Notes: generated by a model not told the origin, from the letters alone. A stretch of DNA of 58,929 bases from Candidatus Thorarchaeota archaeon SMTZ1-45 (GCA_001563335.1 LRSL01000019.1:1-58929), one strand, 5' to 3'; numbered from the stretch's first letter, positions 17,739 through 26,879 are shown. Numbers and translations are program-made.

Positions 17739-19670
17739 TTGAGAGAACGAGAACGTGTATCAGCACTACTTCTACTATTAGTAATTCTTCTGGGAGCTTC
17801 ATTGTTCCAGAATCAGATATCACAGAACCTTACATCTCCAGGGTCTAAGGTTTTGTCAGATGGTGGTAAGATAGATCCATTTGAGGTTTCGATACAAGGA
17901 AGTATCGTAGATAATTATGCAAACATAAGCTATTGTTTGTTCTATGATAATTATGCCTCAGAAACTGCTAGTGAGATTGAGTGGTTCTTGGGTCTTCAAT
18001 CAGAACTAAGACTAAGCAATATCTCAGTTGAGCTTGGATCAAAGATCTATTGGGGAAGAGTACTTCCAGAAGTTCAAGCTATTGAAATATACAATGAGAG
18101 TGTTGAAGCAAACAAGAGTGCAGTTTTGGTGCAGAGATATGAAGATGGATATGCAATCAAAATGAATGTCGAAAGTGGAGCCGAAGTTCTCCTATCAGTC
18201 TTTGTTGAAGGTCTTCTTACTCGTCACTCTGGATTGTATTCTCTAAGTTTGCCAGTTGGGAGGAATGGAATCGAGAACACAGGTTTTGCATTCAGTCTTG
18301 AGATCATTTCAAACTTCGCCCCTGTTACAGGTTTCTCAGTGCATGGCCTTCCAAATATTGTCGCATCAGATTTGTCATCTGGCATCAGGTTAGAATATAC
18401 AGCTGATACCTTGACGATAGAGGAAAGGATTGAAGTAATTTACACTTTAGATAGGCAGACTGGAGGAGCTCAGCTTCTCGCCTATAATAATGGATCAGAG
18501 AATTTCTTCGTGTATCTATTAGCACCTAGTATCGTCGAAGATGTAGAGAGTGCAAGGAGACAATATGTGTTTGTCTTAGACCGGTCAGGCTCAATGAGTG
18601 GGATAAAAATTCAGCAAGCAAAGGTTGCGTTCAACACAATGATTGGCGGCTTGAGGACTATAGACACCTTCAACGTGATTGCGTTTGATCATGAAATCTT
18701 AAAGCTCTGGAATGAACCACATTCTGGAACCACAACTAACATTCAAGATGCCCAAAATTGGATTAATTCAATTTCTGCAAGAGGGTCAACAAACTTCCAT
18801 GATGCGGCAATTAGCGGATTACTAACTTTTGCAGAGGGAGCTAATGCAAAAGCCATGCTAATGCTTTCCGATGGACTGCCAACAGCTGGAGAAATCCAAT
18901 CACCTGAAGGCATCTTGTCTGCAATCGCAGAAGCAAATACACTTGATATTTCAATTGCTACTGTCGCATTTGGGTCTGATTCTGATGAGAACCTTATGGC
19001 AAACATAGCAACTCAAAACAATGGATTCTTTGTGTTCATCGAACCTGATGAAGATGCAAGTACTGAGCTGCTTGATTTCTATCGGATTTTCTCAACACCA
19101 GTAGCAGATGATTACGAGATTATATTCAGTGGAGCGTTTGAAGTCGTTTCACTTTCACCCCTGAGGGAATCTGCATTCTTCAATGGAACAGAGATTGTTG
19201 TTTCTGGACGATATATAGAGGGAATGACTGTCACAACTTCAATCGATTATGTCACAGGAACAGAAATCTACACTAACACCATAGGAGGTGCTACTCAGGA
19301 GTATGAACATGTTGAGTTCATTTGGGCTCAACAGAGAATCAATTACTTACTGAAAATAATTAAGCTTCATGGCGAGAATGAAACCCTTAGAAGTCAGATC
19401 ACAAGCATTGGAATGCAATATGGGATAGCAGTTGGTGGATACACTGCAATGGTACTTACAGCATATGATACATCGTCAATTGAGGAGGACCCTGTTGATG
19501 ATTACACATATCCTTCGCCATCTCCACCAGCAACTCATATCACATATGCAGCACCGATAGCTCCGCCAGCGTTTGATTCTTCCCTCAACATCGTTTCTTC
19601 ATCGATGGTGTTTGGTATCTTGGGACTGGTTGTGATTATTCTCCTAGTTTCACGAAATCGGAGGGGGTAA
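17739..19670 (+). CDS. Secreted VIT/von Willebrand A domain protein, membrane-anchored
   Basis: Surface protein of 643 residues. It starts with a signal peptide (RERERVSALLLLLVILLGASLF), then a beta-rich VIT-like domain at about 50-250, a von Willebrand A domain at about 255-450 with an intact metal site (FVLDRSGSMSG, DxSxS), and ends in a Pro-rich stretch followed by one membrane helix and RNRRG. VIT-vWA proteins resemble inter-alpha-trypsin inhibitor heavy chains and bind other proteins outside the cell. The start is uncertain: TTG at 17739 (MRERERV) follows GAGGGGAG, and the frame is open further upstream to 17634. Confidence 0.8.
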   Translation: MRERERVSALLLLLVILLGASLFQNQISQNLTSPGSKVLSDGGKIDPFEVSIQGSIVDNYANISYCLFYDNYASETASEIEWFLGLQSELRLSNISVELGSKIYWGRVLPEVQAIEIYNESVEANKSAVLVQRYEDGYAIKMNVESGAEVLLSVFVEGLLTRHSGLYSLSLPVGRNGIENTGFAFSLEIISNFAPVTGFSVHGLPNIVASDLSSGIRLEYTADTLTIEERIEVIYTLDRQTGGAQLLAYNNGSENFFVYLLAPSIVEDVESARRQYVFVLDRSGSMSGIKIQQAKVAFNTMIGGLRTIDTFNVIAFDHEILKLWNEPHSGTTTNIQDAQNWINSISARGSTNFHDAAISGLLTFAEGANAKAMLMLSDGLPTAGEIQSPEGILSAIAEANTLDISIATVAFGSDSDENLMANIATQNNGFFVFIEPDEDASTELLDFYRIFSTPVADDYEIIFSGAFEVVSLSPLRESAFFNGTEIVVSGRYIEGMTVTTSIDYVTGTEIYTNTIGGATQEYEHVEFIWAQQRINYLLKIIKLHGENETLRSQITSIGMQYGIAVGGYTAMVLTAYDTSSIEEDPVDDYTYPSPSPPATHITYAAPIAPPAFDSSLNIVSSSMVFGILGLVVIILLVSRNRRG

Positions 19671-19684
19671 AACACGCACATTTC

Positions 19685-19728
19685 GAGTCAGAGCAGAAAG
19701 AACCAAGTCCAACAATCTGCTCTGGCTC
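19685..19728. terminator. Stem-loop between convergent genes
   Basis: GAGTCAGAGCAGA (19685-19697) pairs with TCTGCTCTGGCTC (19716-19728), 13 positions with one G-T pair, around an 18-base loop. T-rich sequence follows on the forward strand. It lies between the vWA gene and the convergent mannosyltransferase gene. Confidence 0.65.
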
Positions 19729-19746
19729 ACCTTCTCTCTCTTACTC

Positions 19747-21111
19747 TCAGGCAAAGAATGTTAGTTGAAATTGGTACATAACCCAGAGACCAACAAAGAA
19801 GAACATAACTGAAATCACTATGTAAATCCCCGAGGATATGCGGCTCTTAAATGCAAGAAAAGCCACCCACGCGGATAGCATTATCCTAGGTGATGCAATA
19901 CCAGAGATGCCTTCCATGCTCAAGGTTATCCACATGAATAAGACACCATATATTCCAAGCTCTACATTGTCTTTTAGAAGTAGCAAGGTTAAGAAAAAGA
20001 ACGGAATTGTAAACATGTACCTCAGGAGCATAAGAAGGATGGGTTCAACGCCCGGATTAATCTCTGTAAAATAACCTTCAAAGAACCATACAAATTGATG
20101 ATAGGGAGTAGAGAGGGTATCCCCAAACCAAGCGTGCGCATCGAAAGCTGCGAAAAAGCTCCCTGTCAACGATTGCAAATAGAGAAAGAATGCTATGACA
20201 GAAGCCACAGGAATAATGAACCATAGAAGTCTGAAATCGAATGCTTTCAGCATGGACTTCTCTTGCTTGTACTTGTCAATCAGATTTGATAAGATGATAA
20301 CACCATAGATCAAGAAGAGGAGACCGGAAATATATCGAGTGAGTATGGAGAATGTTGTAAATACAGCACAAGGGAGGTATTGCTCCTTTTTGAAGAAGTA
20401 CCAAGAAGCTATTGCAAAAAATAAGAAAGGAGCTTCAGAATAAGCCAGAGTCCCATAAGTCAGATAGGTTGGGAACAGTCCAAAGACTAAGGCGATTAGA
20501 CAGGATTCCTTGTATTCCATATAGATACGTGCTACTTTGTAGATTGCAATTATTGAAAGGAAATAGAAGGTGTTTGATACAACCACTCCAGCTAGGTATA
20601 GATCTCCTAAAGCTTGTCCAACGATTGAAATCATCAATGGATATACAGGAGCAAATGCAAAAAGAAGGTCACTTTCTACCCCAGAAGGATAACCATTTCT
20701 CGCGATTTCAAGAAAGTGAGTAGAGTCCCAACGATTTGCTAGAGCAAGCAACAACTCTGGCGTACCCGACATATCTGGAGGGTTATACGGATTGAAGTAA
20801 AGGAAAGGTATGAGATCCTCTAGTATCATCCAATTGAGAAACGCAATTAGTAGTAATTTTGCTAGTGCTACTGATATCAACACGCCCAGAAGTAGAAATG
20901 GGATTCTAGAGGATATGAATAATTCTTCCAATCGGTTCCATAATTGAATGAGTAACAAGGGTCTCAAAGACGTCTTAGATTGTTCACCCTCATGCGGGAT
21001 TTCTCCATTTGTGTTACTCACCATTGAATCCTCAACGAAGCTTACTTGAACCGCCCAAAATACACTCAGTGGTATATATCTGTCCCTTCCAGTAGTAAAT
21101 GCGGTTTCCAT
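19747..21111 (-). CDS. PIG-V-like mannosyltransferase
   Basis: Membrane glycosyltransferase with about 10-12 helices in 454 residues. The first lumenal-type loop carries NRWDSTHFLEIARNGYP, then FAFAPVYPLMI, the signature of the PIG-V family, which adds the second mannose of the GPI core in eukaryotes. In archaea related proteins probably use dolichol-phosphate sugars to build surface glycans or glycolipids, but the acceptor here is unknown. The start is unsure: residues 1-29 are polar and the ATG at 21024 (MVSNTNGE) may be the true start. It is convergent with the vWA gene, with the stem-loop between. Confidence 0.75.
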   Translation of the reverse strand: METAFTTGRDRYIPLSVFWAVQVSFVEDSMVSNTNGEIPHEGEQSKTSLRPLLLIQLWNRLEELFISSRIPFLLLGVLISVALAKLLLIAFLNWMILEDLIPFLYFNPYNPPDMSGTPELLLALANRWDSTHFLEIARNGYPSGVESDLLFAFAPVYPLMISIVGQALGDLYLAGVVVSNTFYFLSIIAIYKVARIYMEYKESCLIALVFGLFPTYLTYGTLAYSEAPFLFFAIASWYFFKKEQYLPCAVFTTFSILTRYISGLLFLIYGVIILSNLIDKYKQEKSMLKAFDFRLLWFIIPVASVIAFFLYLQSLTGSFFAAFDAHAWFGDTLSTPYHQFVWFFEGYFTEINPGVEPILLMLLRYMFTIPFFFLTLLLLKDNVELGIYGVLFMWITLSMEGISGIASPRIMLSAWVAFLAFKSRISSGIYIVISVMFFFVGLWVMYQFQLTFFA

Positions 21112-21248
21112 TTTTCATATCTACCTCATTTCTTAGCCATAATAGAGGAATTATGAAACTAATTGGAGAAGCTAACGGAGATATTGCATAATCACATGAT
21201 TAAAGGAAGACTGAATACGTACCGAATACTCATTCGTACTTGATTGAG

Positions 21249-22004
21249 ATGAGAACTGTCTTATTGGGTACTGGTACATCTCATCCCGACTCGGAACGTG
21301 TTCAGTCGGGGATTCTGGTTGAGAATAGTGATTACAAGATTCTGCTAGATATTGGTTCTGGAGTTCTTCACCGACTGACTCAACTAAATTTAGATATCAG
21401 GTCTATCGACTCAGTCTTCATTAGCCATTTCCATATTGATCATTGTTCTGATTTTCTCCCACTTTGCCAAAGTCTGTGGTTATCAGGATATGAAAAGACT
21501 CTGAATCTTTTTGCACCCCCGACTGTAAGAGATTGGTCCAGAGGTCTCTTTGATATATCGTTCAATTATTTGAGAGAGAAAATACTCATTGATACAACTT
21601 TGCTTTCTGAATACCATGTAGTTCCTTTGGGTGACTTTGTAATTACAGTTAGTCCAACGCTTCATGGAAACTATGACACACGTGCTTTCAGGATTGAATA
21701 TGGAGGGAAAAGTATGACATATACCTCAGACACAGCTCCATGCAGAGATGTCATAGAACTAGCAAAAGGAACTGATGTTTTGATACATGAATGTAATTGG
21801 CTTGATGGTGTTCATCCTGAGGGTGTTCATACAAGTCCCAGTGAGATAGCCAAGATAGCAGAAGAAATCAATCCTTCGAAGATAATATTGACACATGTAT
21901 CACCAGAGGTAGTTGCCAATCAAAAGAAAGTGATAGAGATTGTGGGTAGAAGAACAACAGCAGAAGTAATCCTTGGAGAAGACCTTATGACATTTGATAT
22001 ATAA
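21249..22004 (+). CDS. Metallo-beta-lactamase fold hydrolase (RNase Z-like group)
   Basis: About 251 residues with the complete metal-binding set: VFISHFHIDHCSD (HxHxDH), then SPTLHGNY, then SDTAP and LIHECNWLD, and a final LTHVSP. The order of motifs, including TLLGTGT-like LLGTGTSHPDS at the start, is that of RNase Z and related phosphodiesterases. It lacks the long extra arm of true RNase Z in what I can see, so it may act on another phosphoester. The ATG at 21249 (MRTVLLGTG) is chosen; the frame can be extended three codons to a TTG. It stops 2 bases before the convergent membrane protein gene. Confidence 0.9.
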   Translation: MRTVLLGTGTSHPDSERVQSGILVENSDYKILLDIGSGVLHRLTQLNLDIRSIDSVFISHFHIDHCSDFLPLCQSLWLSGYEKTLNLFAPPTVRDWSRGLFDISFNYLREKILIDTTLLSEYHVVPLGDFVITVSPTLHGNYDTRAFRIEYGGKSMTYTSDTAPCRDVIELAKGTDVLIHECNWLDGVHPEGVHTSPSEIAKIAEEINPSKIILTHVSPEVVANQKKVIEIVGRRTTAEVILGEDLMTFDI

Positions 22005-22005
22005 A

Positions 22006-22455
22006 TCATGGATATTGAAATCCAGTCCTTCTTGGTCCATACATTCGTTTGATGTTAGCCATACCAAATGTACCACCCAGAATGTAAAGAGGAGACCAAG
22101 TTGCTAGTTCTCTGATTTCAGGCAATATTGGAGGTGGTAGTCCAATGCTGAGTGCAATACCATTGACTACCAAAACTATGAAGAAAATCAGAGAATAACA
22201 AAGATTCACAACTGCAGCTTTTTTGGCAAAAGAAACCTCATAGGTCTTTACTATATGTTGCGTATCTTGAACAAGAATTATCACAAAGAACATGGTGAAT
22301 GCAATTAATGCAGGATAAGAGAAAAGCCAGAAGAGAATATAACCGATAAGAACAAGTCCAGTGTAGATTGCATATGTGGCAAGTGGATTGAAAGGACGAC
22401 CTAAAGGTGGACTAGGTTTTTCAATTTCTTCCTTAGGCGGCTCCTCAGTCATCAA
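22006..22455 (-). CDS. Four-helix membrane protein of unknown function
   Basis: The 149 residues start with an acidic, Pro-rich N-terminal tail (about 25 residues) and contain four hydrophobic segments at roughly 30-50, 52-70, 82-105 and 118-136. The C-terminus is basic. I do not recognise the family. It starts with two Met codons after CACGCAC-type leader sequence and no clear ribosome-binding site, so its first codon is uncertain. It is convergent with the hydrolase gene and divergent from the SPFH gene. Confidence 0.7.
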   Translation of the reverse strand: MMTEEPPKEEIEKPSPPLGRPFNPLATYAIYTGLVLIGYILFWLFSYPALIAFTMFFVIILVQDTQHIVKTYEVSFAKKAAVVNLCYSLIFFIVLVVNGIALSIGLPPPILPEIRELATWSPLYILGGTFGMANIKRMYGPRRTGFQYP

Positions 22456-22547
22456 AATCCACGCACAACCATAGCCTCCAACTCATATAACTGAGTGCTT
22501 AGTAGCAAAAGATTTCTGATTCTACACATGCAAACCTTGCCATGTCA

Positions 22548-22570
22548 ATGTTTAAAACATATGAGGACTC
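22548..22570 (+). promoter_or_regulatory. Palindromic TATA region of SPFH gene
   Basis: ATGTTTAAAACAT (22548-22560) is a perfect palindrome except for its centre base and contains TTTAAAA, the likely TATA box. GGACTC follows at 22565-22570, as also found after the TATA-like box of the helical-protein gene at 14235. A factor bound here would block the promoter. Confidence 0.45.
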
Positions 22571-22613
22571 TATCAAGACAGAACTCGAAACAACAATACC
22601 GAGTCGATGAATT

Positions 22614-23495
22614 ATGGCCGACGCAATTGAATGGACTAATGCCAGCCCCGAACATATCGTCTGGCGTTATCCAGATAACAGAATTAATTGGGGCTCACAG
22701 CTAATTGTAATGGAGAACCAAGCTGCTATTTTCTACCGAGATGGAAAAGCTTTGGATACATTCCTCGCTGGCCGCCACAAATTGACCACTAGTAGCATGC
22801 CAGGTCTTGTTGGCTGGTTGCAAAAGAAAATCAAAGGCGATGTCTTTGAAGCCACCTGTGTCTTTATCTCAAGAGGACAATTCCAAGGCAAGTACGGAGG
22901 TAGAGGGCAGACCAGTGACTTGGCTCCTCTGATGTTCCATGGAAACTTCTGGTTCCGTGTAAAGGAACCCAATATTTTCGTTCAAGAGGTTGTCGGAAAT
23001 CAGAATGCCTTCAGCACAAAGAAGGTCAACGATTTCCTACGTTCGTTCATGAATGAGCGAATCATTGACGAGTTCGCCCACTATGACCTTCAAGCAGTAT
23101 TTACACAGCTTGATGAAACCTCTCTTAAGGTCAAGACCAAGGTTCGCATGAACTTCGAAAGAATTGGTCTAGAGCTTGTCGATTTGAAGTTTGAAGGAAT
23201 CGATACCACCGAGAAATACAGAGAGAGACTCTTCTGGTTGAAGACTGGTGGTGTCAGTGGACAACAAGTCATGGGTGCTGAAACAGTTAAGGACTCCGCA
23301 GAGTCTCTTGGAAAGAGTCCGGGTGCAGGCTTTGGCGCTGGCATGGGATTCATGGGAGCAGCTGCAGGCATGATGCAGGGTGGACAACAGGGAGGACCAG
23401 CTGGAACTCCTGCAGGTGCCAAGTTCTGTGCAAACTGTGGGACAGCCCTCAATGGAGCAAAGTTCTGTCCGAACTGTGGTTCCAAAGTAGGATAA
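22614..23495 (+). CDS. SPFH-domain protein with C-terminal zinc ribbons
   Basis: The 293 residues hold an SPFH/stomatin-like domain at about 20-215, then a Gly/Met/Gln-rich linker (GAGMGFMGAAAGMMQGGQ) and a double CxxC zinc ribbon, CANCGTALNGAKFCPNCG, at the end. There is no clear N-terminal membrane helix, so it is probably soluble or peripherally membrane-bound. SPFH-zinc ribbon proteins, once called virion core protein-like, form oligomers at membranes in bacteria and archaea; their role is unclear. C-ending codons and a strong terminator suggest high expression. The ATG at 22614 follows CGAGTCGATG. It lies between a membrane gene and the methyltransferase. Confidence 0.88.
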   Translation: MADAIEWTNASPEHIVWRYPDNRINWGSQLIVMENQAAIFYRDGKALDTFLAGRHKLTTSSMPGLVGWLQKKIKGDVFEATCVFISRGQFQGKYGGRGQTSDLAPLMFHGNFWFRVKEPNIFVQEVVGNQNAFSTKKVNDFLRSFMNERIIDEFAHYDLQAVFTQLDETSLKVKTKVRMNFERIGLELVDLKFEGIDTTEKYRERLFWLKTGGVSGQQVMGAETVKDSAESLGKSPGAGFGAGMGFMGAAAGMMQGGQQGGPAGTPAGAKFCANCGTALNGAKFCPNCGSKVG

Positions 23496-23506
23496 TATTG
23501 ACAAAT

Positions 23507-23538
23507 GGTTGGGCATCAAGCCCAACCTCTTTCGTTTT
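23507..23538 (+). terminator. Stem-loop terminator
   Basis: GGTTGGGC (23507-23514) and GCCCAACC (23520-23527) form a perfect 8-base stem with a 5-base loop, followed by TCTTTCGTTTTT. It begins 11 bases after the SPFH stop. Confidence 0.8.
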
Positions 23539-23604
23539 TGGTTGCATTGTTTTAATACCGAGAGGTAGGAAAAAAAACAGCTTCTCTCCAAATAGCAGTC
23601 CGCG

Positions 23605-23613
23605 CTAAATATA
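23605..23613 (+). promoter_or_regulatory. TATA box of DNA methyltransferase gene
   Basis: CTAAATATA is an archaeal TATA-like box. Transcription would start near 23640, after the upstream in-frame TTG at 23631, which favours the ATG at 23673. Confidence 0.45.
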
Positions 23614-23672
23614 TCGTACCACAAGCGTGATTGGACATATTCAAGTGTTATTTTGAACAGGATTGTTTCAAT

Positions 23673-25565
23673 ATGCGTCACAACTCAAGCTATCATTTCT
23701 CTGCAAAGGATTCTTTTTCTCCTAGTAGGACTCATCGAAAGAATACAGGTACATTTTACACTCCAGAATCACTAGCTAAACTGATAGCACAGGATGCGAT
23801 TTTTGCATGGATCTCGAATAGAGTTGGCTGTATGATTATGGATATCGAGGGACTCGATAGGCTAACACCATCAATACAAAGACATCTGCTTCAAGACATC
23901 AAAGACATCACAATTCTCGATCCAGCAGTTGGAGATGGAATCTTCCTAATATCAGCTGGGGAATTAATATCAGAGATACGACTTGCTTTAGGTGATAAAG
24001 AATCAAGAGAAGTGGTCAGGAAGACAACTGTAAATGATTCTCTCTTTGGAGTTGACCTTTCAAAACAAGCTGTGGAGTCCTGTATCAAAAGACTTGCAAA
24101 GTGGAGCAGACTATCCTCTCGACCAAGAGATACCAACATCAAGGTTGGAAATAGTCTTGTTGGTCACATAAATCCAATTCAAGGTAAGACATCTACACAG
24201 GATGAATTGGACATAGAACTCGCAAGAACATTGAATCCCAGAAAGGTGGATGAAGTTCTAGATGAACTTAGAGCAACTCTTCCCCTTCATTGGCCTATAA
24301 CATTCTCACAGGTTTTCTCAGATACGTCTCCAGGTTTTGATATTATCCTTGGAAACCCTCCATATGGAAGTATTCTGGGATCAATTGAAAGACGCTATAT
24401 TTCAAGCAGATACTCGTGCTTGGTAGGGGGAGGTAGAGATGGTACGTGGAATAGCGCGGCTCATTTTCTAGTAAGGTGTATATCTCTGATGAAAGATGGT
24501 GGACAACTTGGTTTTCTTGTTCCAAATAGCTTTCTACGTGTAAAGCAATTTTCCAAGACAAGAAACTTTCTTCTTAGCAATACTAGGCTTTGGAAGATTG
24601 TGGATGAGGGTAGTCCATTCGACGAAGTTACACTTGAAATGGTCAGTATCTTCTGTGAACAGCCTGAAGTGGATAAAGAACATGAGATAAGGGTTGTGTC
24701 TAGAAGACATGGTCTAGAACAGTCGAACATTGTGTCTTCACGCATACTCAAGGAAAGCAAGGTTTTTCCTATCTATCACGATCATATATTTGAAAAAATA
24801 CTCAAGAGAGGAAAGAGACACCTTCTTGTAGCAGGAAGAGGTCGTGATATCCCTAAGGATCATGTTAGGAAGAAAAAAACATCGAAGTTCAAGATACCTT
24901 ATATAACAAGTGGTCGAAGTGTACAGAGATACTACATCAATGACAAACATGTATTCTTTACAGATGATTGGTTTCATCAAGATTCGGCTTTAATGGAATC
25001 GTTTGAGAGTGAGTTGCTAGTTGCTACAAAGAATTACAGATACCCTCGCTGTATCCTCAAACCCGCAGGAATGATACATGGCGGGGGGATAGTAAGGATA
25101 ACACCCCTTTATGATAATGCGGATCTCAAAGTTCTGGGACTGATATTGAATTCCCGACTCGTGAGGCAGATATCAATCAGATATCTCACCAACTACTCTC
25201 AACTCACATGTTGCCTGAATACCGGAATCATGGAAGAGCTTCCCATTAAGTTACCAGAAGAGCCTCTATTGTATAGAAGACTCTTTGATAAGTTAAGTCA
25301 TCTTCACTCAAATCAACAAGGAACCACCAGAGTGGAGATAATAGCTCTCGAGAGACTTGCAGATGCTCTTGTTTATTCATTATACTTTGGAGATAATGGT
25401 CTTGAGCAGCGAATGCTCAAAGAATCTGATGATCTATGTGTAATTGCTCAAGAACCAGAAGTTGTCACAATGGTTGAAGAGATTTTTAGCTATCCTCTTA
25501 TTAAGGAGCTAAAACGTCTTGGAAGTTATTCCGCTCAAAGAAGCTTCGCAGATACTGATGCTTAA
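23673..25565 (+). CDS. N6-adenine DNA methyltransferase (Eco57I/TaqI_C type), orphan
   Basis: About 630 residues. Near the N-terminus is TGTFYTPESLAKLIA, then motif I LDPAVGDGIFLIS (SAM binding), then motif IV NPPYGS in FDIILGNPPYGSILG, so this is an N6-adenine methyltransferase. The last third, with YINDKHVFFTDDWF and GGGIVRITPLYD, matches the TaqI-like target recognition region of type IIG enzymes. I see no PD-(D/E)xK nuclease motif in the N-terminal part or separate restriction gene next to it. It may be an orphan methyltransferase that marks the genome, or part of a split defence system whose other parts lie elsewhere. It follows the SPFH terminator, with its own promoter. Confidence 0.85.
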   Translation: MRHNSSYHFSAKDSFSPSRTHRKNTGTFYTPESLAKLIAQDAIFAWISNRVGCMIMDIEGLDRLTPSIQRHLLQDIKDITILDPAVGDGIFLISAGELISEIRLALGDKESREVVRKTTVNDSLFGVDLSKQAVESCIKRLAKWSRLSSRPRDTNIKVGNSLVGHINPIQGKTSTQDELDIELARTLNPRKVDEVLDELRATLPLHWPITFSQVFSDTSPGFDIILGNPPYGSILGSIERRYISSRYSCLVGGGRDGTWNSAAHFLVRCISLMKDGGQLGFLVPNSFLRVKQFSKTRNFLLSNTRLWKIVDEGSPFDEVTLEMVSIFCEQPEVDKEHEIRVVSRRHGLEQSNIVSSRILKESKVFPIYHDHIFEKILKRGKRHLLVAGRGRDIPKDHVRKKKTSKFKIPYITSGRSVQRYYINDKHVFFTDDWFHQDSALMESFESELLVATKNYRYPRCILKPAGMIHGGGIVRITPLYDNADLKVLGLILNSRLVRQISIRYLTNYSQLTCCLNTGIMEELPIKLPEEPLLYRRLFDKLSHLHSNQQGTTRVEIIALERLADALVYSLYFGDNGLEQRMLKESDDLCVIAQEPEVVTMVEEIFSYPLIKELKRLGSYSAQRSFADTDA

Positions 25566-25598
25566 ATACCTGAAAACCTGCAGGCATAAAGAATTAGA

Positions 25599-26213
25599 AT
25601 GGACGAAGATAAATCGAAATCAGAGGATATGGCAGCTGAACTTATTGATGCCATTGATGATGAGATGGACGACGATGATGTTCGTGATGGTCTTACAAAG
25701 AAAGAAAGAGAGCTTGAAATCAGTAGAGAATCAGATCGTAAAAGAAAAGCACAGGAACTGAAGAAGCAACTGCGCAGACGTCAACTAGGATTTCTTACAT
25801 ACCGATGGCCTGCATTTGTGTTAATTTTTGGAGGAATTCTGGCAATTTCAACTGAATTTCTACAAGTTATGGTTCGTGAACCTGGAGTTCCTCCTGACGT
25901 AGGATTTGATACGTTCGTTGATGCATTGTTTTTGTCTGGTGGAGTCTTCTATATATTTCCTGTAATTGCTGGGGGATTCATGATTGTGTTAAGTTATTTC
26001 GTTTACACAAATCCAAGATATACATGGTTAGCAATAATTCCAGCGATGATGCTCGTAATGTCAGGAGCCTATGTCTATTACTTAGTCGATTTTGCAGTAG
26101 CTTTCCAACCTGAATTAATGGGGCTAATATATGCAACACTTACTCCGATATCCATGATCATTGCAGGGGTGATAGCACTTCTTGCAATAGTTTTAAGAGA
26201 AAAAGAAGACTAA
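25599..26213 (+). CDS. Membrane protein with acidic coiled-coil N-terminus
   Basis: The 204 residues begin with a very acidic stretch (about 1-35, DAIDDEMDDDD) and a basic coiled coil (about 40-70), followed by four hydrophobic segments. A soluble charged tail attached to a small membrane bundle could recruit cytoplasmic proteins, but I do not recognise it. The ATG at 25599 is close behind the methyltransferase stop, and its last four bases overlap the reverse-strand AK6-like gene end, so it may share the methyltransferase transcript. Confidence 0.7.
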   Translation: MDEDKSKSEDMAAELIDAIDDEMDDDDVRDGLTKKERELEISRESDRKRKAQELKKQLRRRQLGFLTYRWPAFVLIFGGILAISTEFLQVMVREPGVPPDVGFDTFVDALFLSGGVFYIFPVIAGGFMIVLSYFVYTNPRYTWLAIIPAMMLVMSGAYVYYLVDFAVAFQPELMGLIYATLTPISMIIAGVIALLAIVLREKED

Positions 26214-26779
26214 TCTGTAAGAAACTCATCAAGACGACCCTCTTCCTCAAGAAGAGACATCCAGTCGATTCGATCATGTGAAGATTTAGTCTTCATTAAC
26301 TCTTCGATCTTCTCTACCGTCTGCGGAGCACTTAGATCAGAAGTATCAATCTCAAAGACTTTTGTTTCACCAAATGCATCGATTGCATCCATTTGACATA
26401 CTCCAATGACTTCAGCTTCAACATTCTCAATAACCTTCTCACGTGAGTAGTTTCGCTCAGACAGCCGAGCTCTGAGTATTTCTGGATGTGTTCGTAGAAT
26501 GAACACCCATTGAACTGATGAGCTGGGTACAAGATCTATGTAGTGCCCCTCGATGATCATTCTCCTAATCTTGTTATCAGTCAAATCGAGAAGCGCATCA
26601 ACTAGACAATCTTCATTGATTATACCAGTTTTACGTGCTCTGTCTTCCGTTTTAACGCAACCAGATTCATCAGCAAAATCACCAAGTGAGATAACTTCTA
26701 CACTCAATTTACTACCTAATATTTTTGCAACCTTGGTCTTTCCAGTTCCAGGAGAACCACCTACAAGTATAACAGACAT
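26210..26779 (-). CDS. AK6/Fap7-like NTPase (adenylate kinase family)
   Basis: Small nucleotide-binding protein of about 189 residues. The P-loop GGSPGTGKT is near residue 8, and the lid-like and LID region RTHPEILRARLSERNYSREKVIENVEAEVIGV matches AK6/Fap7, which assists maturation of the small ribosomal subunit in eukaryotes and archaea. Alternative: another adenylate kinase-like NTPase. The ATG at 26779 (MSVILVGGSPG) is preferred over the 26803 start because it gives the usual short lead before the P-loop. It is divergent from the acetyltransferase gene and overlaps the preceding membrane gene by a few bases. Confidence 0.85.
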   Translation of the reverse strand: MSVILVGGSPGTGKTKVAKILGSKLSVEVISLGDFADESGCVKTEDRARKTGIINEDCLVDALLDLTDNKIRRMIIEGHYIDLVPSSSVQWVFILRTHPEILRARLSERNYSREKVIENVEAEVIGVCQMDAIDAFGETKVFEIDTSDLSAPQTVEKIEELMKTKSSHDRIDWMSLLEEEGRLDEFLTD

Positions 26780-26879
26780 GAGCGCGATTCGAACCACCAT
26801 CAAAATAAGCTTTGAGTAAGAAACCAGATATTCACTTGCATAAGCAATAAAAGATGTTTGAAGTTTGTCTTACTCAACC

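Noticed and set aside
23631..23672. Earlier TTG start of the methyltransferase
   Set aside because: The TATA box at 23605-23613 would put transcription start near 23640, after this codon.
25519..25761. Short frame spanning the methyltransferase end and the next gene
   Set aside because: It lies in a different frame over two real genes and has no domain.
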